Shown in pieces: positions 5,139-8,358 of a stretch of DNA of 8,358 nucleotides (within the stretch, counting starts at the first letter, position 1; the number at the start of each line of letters is the position of its first letter). The stretch is from Clostridiales bacterium (GTDB taxonomy: Bacteria; Bacillota; Clostridia; Oscillospirales; Acutalibacteraceae). The position numbers and the translations under genes were made by a program. The DNA is taken from positions 1-8,358 of the forward strand of contig DYBQ01000101.1 in the NCBI GenBank assembly GCA_019418545.1, in the 5' to 3' direction. The notes under the pieces are model-generated. The model had not been told where the DNA came from and searched no databases. It worked only from the letters and a program-made list of their open reading frames with translations.

Positions 5139-6815
5139 ATGCTGAGCGACATCGAAATCGCACAGAACGCAAAATTGATTCCCATTGCAAAAATTGCTGA
5201 GGATTTGGGAATTCAGGAGGAAGAACTGGAGCCCTATGGACGGTATAAGGCAAAGGTGAACGAGGATTTGTTCAACCGTTTAAAAGACCGTCCCGATGGA
5301 AAATTGATTCTGGTAACCGCCATCAATCCCACTCCCGCCGGTGAAGGCAAAACCACCACTTCGGTCGGTTTGGGTCAGGCCATGAAAAAGATTGGAAAAA
5401 ATGCGGTCATTGCTCTTCGCGAACCTTCTTTGGGGCCGGTTTTCGGTATTAAAGGCGGCGCGGCAGGCGGCGGTTATGCACAGGTGCTTCCGATGGAAGA
5501 CATCAACCTGCATTTTACCGGCGATATGCATGCAATCACCAGCGCCAATAACCTTTTGTGCGCTATGCTGGACAACCACATGCATCAGGGAAATGCACTG
5601 GGTATTGACCAGCGCCGGATTGTAATCAAGCGCTGTATGGATATGAATGACCGGGCTCTGCGGAATATCGTGGTGGGCCTTGGCGGAAAGATTAACGGAA
5701 TCCCCCGTGAAGACGGTTTTATCATCACGGTGGCCAGCGAAGTAATGGCAATCCTCTGTTTGGCAAAGGACAGGGATGACTTGAAAAAGCGGCTGGGCGA
5801 CATTCTGGTGGCCTATACTTATGACGGAAAGCCTGTGTTTGCCCGTGATTTGCAGGCAGACGGCGCCATGGCAGCTCTGCTGAAGGATGCTATCAATCCG
5901 AATCTGGTGCAAACACTGGAAGGCACCCCGGCAATCATGCACGGCGGTCCCTTTGCCAACATTGCACACGGATGCAATTCCGTCCGTGCAACCCGTTTGG
6001 CATTAAAGCTGGGTGACTACTGCATTACCGAAGCCGGTTTCGGCTCTGACTTGGGTGCAGAAAAGTTTATGGACATTAAGTGCCGTATGGCTGGTTTGGC
6101 TCCCTCCTGCGTGGTGGTTGTGGCAACGGTCCGTGCCTTCAAATATAACGGCGGCGTGCCCAAAACAGAGCTTTCGGCCGAGAATGCAGAGGCCGTGGAA
6201 AAGGGCATTGTGAATCTGAAGGCCCATGTGGAAAACATGCACAAATATGGTGTGCCGGTGGTGGTAGCTATCAATCGCTTCCCCTCCGACACCGATGCGG
6301 AATTGGCAGTGGTGGACAAGTGCTGCCAGGAAATGAACGTGCCTTATGCCCTGTCTGAAGTGTTTGCTAAGGGCGGCGAAGGCGGCATCGAGCTTGCAAA
6401 GGTGATTACAGAAATTATTGATAAAGAGGATACCAGCAAAAACTTTGCGCCGATTTATGGTGATGAGCTGACAGTAGAAGAGAAAATTAGCTCCATCGCA
6501 ACAAAAATTTATGGCGCGGACGGTGTCATCTATACCAACGCAGCCAAAAAAGCTTTAAAAGAAATCCATGAGCTGGGCGGCGACAAAATGCCCGTATGTA
6601 TTGCAAAAACCCAGTACTCCCTTTCCGACAATGCAGCTTTGCTGGGCCGTCCCACTGGCTTTACCATTACCATTCGGGATTTGAAGCTTTCTAACGGTGC
6701 AGGCTTTGTGGTTGCCTATGCCGGCGACATTATGACCATGCCCGGACTTCCCAAGGCTCCAGCAGCACAAAAAATTGACGTGGACGGAAACGGTGTGATT
6801 TCCGGTTTGTTCTGA
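5139..6815 (+). CDS. fhs: Formate-tetrahydrofolate ligase (10-formyl-THF synthetase)
   Basis: Fhs joins formate to tetrahydrofolate with ATP, giving 10-formyl-THF for purine synthesis, formyl-Met-tRNA and, in acetogens, the methyl branch of the Wood-Ljungdahl pathway. The 558-residue length is standard. Seen in order: the nucleotide loop TPAGEGKT (65-72), family signature GIKGGAAGGGY (103-113), FGSDLGAEKF (301-310), the second signature VATVRAFKYNGG (328-339), AINRFPSDTDAE (377-388) and the C-terminal MPGLPKAP (534-541). The start at 5139 gives MLSDIEIAQ, matching the usual family beginning. Arginine codons are mostly CGT/CGC, unlike the CGG preference in glpK and tsaB, suggesting high expression. 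No folD or other one-carbon gene is adjacent, so purine or fMet supply is as likely as acetogenesis. tsaE follows after 16 bases. Confidence 0.98.
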   Translation: MLSDIEIAQNAKLIPIAKIAEDLGIQEEELEPYGRYKAKVNEDLFNRLKDRPDGKLILVTAINPTPAGEGKTTTSVGLGQAMKKIGKNAVIALREPSLGPVFGIKGGAAGGGYAQVLPMEDINLHFTGDMHAITSANNLLCAMLDNHMHQGNALGIDQRRIVIKRCMDMNDRALRNIVVGLGGKINGIPREDGFIITVASEVMAILCLAKDRDDLKKRLGDILVAYTYDGKPVFARDLQADGAMAALLKDAINPNLVQTLEGTPAIMHGGPFANIAHGCNSVRATRLALKLGDYCITEAGFGSDLGAEKFMDIKCRMAGLAPSCVVVVATVRAFKYNGGVPKTELSAENAEAVEKGIVNLKAHVENMHKYGVPVVVAINRFPSDTDAELAVVDKCCQEMNVPYALSEVFAKGGEGGIELAKVITEIIDKEDTSKNFAPIYGDELTVEEKISSIATKIYGADGVIYTNAAKKALKEIHELGGDKMPVCIAKTQYSLSDNAALLGRPTGFTITIRDLKLSNGAGFVVAYAGDIMTMPGLPKAPAAQKIDVDGNGVISGLF

Positions 6816-6831
6816 TAAAGGAAGGCAAGTT

Positions 6832-7281
6832 ATGAAGGAAACGGTTACAAGGGAATATAACACGAATTCCCCGGAAGAAACCGAGATGCTGGGAGAAAAA
6901 CTGGCATCCGTTCTCCATGGCGGAGAAGTGCTGGCCTTTACCGGCGGCATGGGAATGGGGAAAACTGCCTTTACCCGTGGATTGGCGAGAGGGCTTGGAA
7001 TTTTGGACGGTGTTTCCAGCCCGACATTTGCGCTGGTTCATGAGCATCAGGGAAAGCTTCCCCTGTACCATTTCGACATGTTTCGGGTTTCGGGATGGGA
7101 TGATTTGTATTCCACCGGATTTTTTGACTATCTGGAGACAGGGGCAGTTTTAGCCATTGAATGGAGCGAAAATATAGACGGTGCGCTGCCGGAAGGCACC
7201 ATTTATATCCAGATTGAAAAAGGAAACGGGGAAATGCAGAGAAAGATTACCATTTCCGGTATAGAAGAAGATTTATCATAA
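6832..7281 (+). CDS. tsaE: tRNA threonylcarbamoyladenosine (t6A) biosynthesis ATPase TsaE
   Basis: TsaE is the P-loop ATPase that works with TsaB and TsaD to transfer threonylcarbamoyl to A37 of ANN-decoding tRNAs. The protein is 149 residues, typical for the family. The Walker A motif is GGMGMGKT (38-45, Lys44). The family motif SPTFALVHEH (63-72) follows, then LYHFDMFR (78-85, Asp82) and LAIEWSENI (107-115, with the conserved Glu110-Trp111). The ATG at 6832 follows AAAGGAAGG (6817-6825) by 6 bases. It lies 16 bases after fhs with no terminator and 41 bases before tsaB, so co-transcription with both is likely. Confidence 0.97.
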   Translation: MKETVTREYNTNSPEETEMLGEKLASVLHGGEVLAFTGGMGMGKTAFTRGLARGLGILDGVSSPTFALVHEHQGKLPLYHFDMFRVSGWDDLYSTGFFDYLETGAVLAIEWSENIDGALPEGTIYIQIEKGNGEMQRKITISGIEEDLS

Positions 7282-7309
7282 GGGTTTCTATCCGAATAAA
7301 CGTGCAGAA

Positions 7310-7316
7310 AGGAAGG
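7310..7316 (+). promoter_or_regulatory. Ribosome binding site supporting a TTG start for tsaB
   Basis: AGGAAGG ends 6 bases before TTG at 7323. If GTG at 7302 were the start, this site would lie inside the gene and no comparable site would precede it. Confidence 0.65.
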
Positions 7317-7322
7317 AACAGC

Positions 7323-8051
7323 TTGCGGATTTTGGCACTGGAATCCTCAGCAGTGGCGGCTTCCGCCTGTGTGCAGGAGGATGAGAAAATTCTCAGTGAA
7401 TTTTATATGAATACAAGGCAAACTCACAGCCAAACGCTTCTGCCTATGGCAAAAGCGGCGCTGGAGTGTGCCGGGCTTTCGGCAGCAGATGTGGATTTGC
7501 TGGCAGTTTCTGCGGGTCCGGGTTCCTTTACAGGGGTTCGCATTGGTGTTGCCTGCATCAAAGGGCTTGCTTTTCCAAAAAACACCCCATGCTGCGGAGT
7601 GTCTACCCTCAAAGCTATGGCAGTGGGGATGCGTGGGACAAAAGCGCTTGTCTGCGCCGTGATGGACGCCCGCTGCGGGCAGGTATATAACGCCCTGTTT
7701 TCTACCGGAGACGGGCAGGTGCAGCGTCTGACGGAAGACAGAGCCCTTTCGATAGAAGAGCTTGCAAAGGAACTTCCTGCCCGGCTGGCAGAGACCGGAC
7801 TTCCACTGGTGCTGGTTGGCGACGGGGCGAAGCTGTGTTATGATTCGCCATTTTTTGCGCAGCTTCCCAAAAGCATGGCTCCCGAGCATTTGCGGATGCA
7901 GCGGGCCAGCGGTGTGGCGGAAGCGGCACGGCAGGAATACTTGGAAGGCAAATGGGTTTTGCCGGAGAAGCTGGTTCCGTTTTATTTGCGGCTGCCCCAA
8001 GCACAGCGGGAGCTGAACAAACGACTGGCACAGCAGAAAGAGAACCAGTGA
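7323..8051 (+). CDS. tsaB: tRNA threonylcarbamoyladenosine (t6A) biosynthesis protein TsaB
   Basis: TsaB is the ASKHA-fold, catalytically inactive paralogue of TsaD and forms the scaffold of the TsaB-TsaD-TsaE complex. The 242-residue product starts MRILALESS, the family's first beta strand. The hallmark GPGSFTGVRIG is at 65-75, followed by DARCGQVYNALF (115-126), LVGDGAKL (164-171) and the C-terminal FYLRLPQAQREL (220-231). TTG at 7323 is chosen because AGGAAGG (7310-7316) is 6 bases upstream; GTG at 7302 would add seven residues (QKGRNS-type) not found in the family. In many Firmicutes rimI and tsaD follow tsaB; here rpiB does, so tsaD must be elsewhere. The family is certain, the start slightly less so. 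Confidence 0.95.
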   Translation: MRILALESSAVAASACVQEDEKILSEFYMNTRQTHSQTLLPMAKAALECAGLSAADVDLLAVSAGPGSFTGVRIGVACIKGLAFPKNTPCCGVSTLKAMAVGMRGTKALVCAVMDARCGQVYNALFSTGDGQVQRLTEDRALSIEELAKELPARLAETGLPLVLVGDGAKLCYDSPFFAQLPKSMAPEHLRMQRASGVAEAARQEYLEGKWVLPEKLVPFYLRLPQAQRELNKRLAQQKENQ

Positions 8052-8103
8052 AATTGATTGAAATGTTGACAATATTGAGATTTATAGAAAGGAGAATTGA
8101 CTG

Positions 8104-8358
8104 ATGATAGCATTGGGAGCGGACCACGGCGGATATGGGCTAAAGGAAGCCATCAAAAAATATCTGGATGAGCAGCATATTGCCTATGAGGACTTTGGTA
8201 CTTACAGTGAAGAATCGGTTGATTATGGCCCCATTGCCGCAAAGGTAGGCCATTGTGTGGCAGATGGTAAGGCTGAAAAGGGGATTTTGTGCTGCGGTAC
8301 CGGTATTGGGATTTCCATGGCGGCGAACAAAGTAAAAGGCATTCGGGCAGCCGTGGTA
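8104..8358 (+). CDS. rpiB: Ribose-5-phosphate isomerase B, partial (C-terminus beyond right edge)
   Basis: RpiB interconverts ribose 5-phosphate and ribulose 5-phosphate in the pentose phosphate pathway. Only the first 85 of about 145-150 residues are in the window. ALGADHGGYGLKE (3-15) contains the conserved Asp7-His8 phosphate/substrate pair. CGTGIGISMAANKVKGIRAA (64-83) is the hallmark loop, with Cys64 aligning with catalytic Cys66 of the E. coli enzyme. SVDYGPIAAKV (38-48) matches the usual VDYPDxA region, with Gly-Pro in place of Pro-Asp. The ATG at 8104 follows AAAGGAG (8088-8094) by 9 bases. It lies 52 bases after tsaB with no terminator between them, so it is probably part of the fhs operon. 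The galactose-6-phosphate isomerases LacA/LacB share the fold, but the cysteine and the context favour RpiB. Confidence 0.95.
   Translation, partial: MIALGADHGGYGLKEAIKKYLDEQHIAYEDFGTYSEESVDYGPIAAKVGHCVADGKAEKGILCCGTGIGISMAANKVKGIRAAVV

Noticed and set aside
5280..5969. Long minus-strand open frame (229 codons) inside fhs
   Set aside because: It is a shadow of the highly conserved fhs coding strand, rich in Cys/His/Gln with no recognisable domain and no ribosome site that I could see.
8066..8088. TTGACA followed by TATAGA in the tsaB-rpiB gap as a promoter for rpiB
   Set aside because: The spacing is only 11 bases, and at 17 bases the -10 would fall on the ribosome site. It is probably chance.

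Overview
The window looks like ordinary chromosome from a Gram-positive anaerobe of the class Clostridia, possibly the Oscillospirales/Ruminococcaceae; the genus cannot be fixed from the sequence. The reasons are moderate GC content, strong purine-rich Shine-Dalgarno sites, E. coli sigma70/SigA-like promoters with 17-base spacers, GatCAB-type transamidosome genes, formate-tetrahydrofolate ligase, and an ECF-type vitamin transporter S component. No mobile element, CRISPR array, rRNA or tRNA was seen.

Left block (minus strand, 1-2301). mntP (manganese exporter) has its own strong promoter and is followed leftward by gatC and gatA, the amidotransferase subunits that make Gln-tRNA and/or Asn-tRNA. 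gatC and gatA overlap by 4 bases (GTGA). They have a separate promoter in the 232-base gap after mntP. gatA runs off the left edge with about three quarters of the protein present.

Middle block (plus strand, 2382-4941). glpK (glycerol kinase) is divergent from mntP across a 158-base spacer rich in inverted repeats. It is followed by a two-gene unit: a membrane-anchored DUF4430 (transcobalamin C-terminal-like) protein and an overlapping ECF transporter S component, closed by a clear Rho-independent terminator. This pair is probably a vitamin or cofactor uptake system that borrows an EcfA/A'/T module encoded elsewhere.

Right block (plus strand, 5036-8358). An extended -10 promoter and a structured leader precede fhs (formate-tetrahydrofolate ligase). 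tsaE and tsaB (t6A37 tRNA modification) and rpiB (ribose-5-phosphate isomerase B, cut by the right edge) follow with gaps of 16, 41 and 52 bases and no visible terminator, suggesting one operon.

The protein-coding content is mostly housekeeping. The parts most worth a second look are the DUF4430/ECF pair with its odd start region, the fhs leader hairpin, the back-to-back promoters between mntP and gatC, and the dyads between mntP and glpK. No clearly new biological system was recognised.
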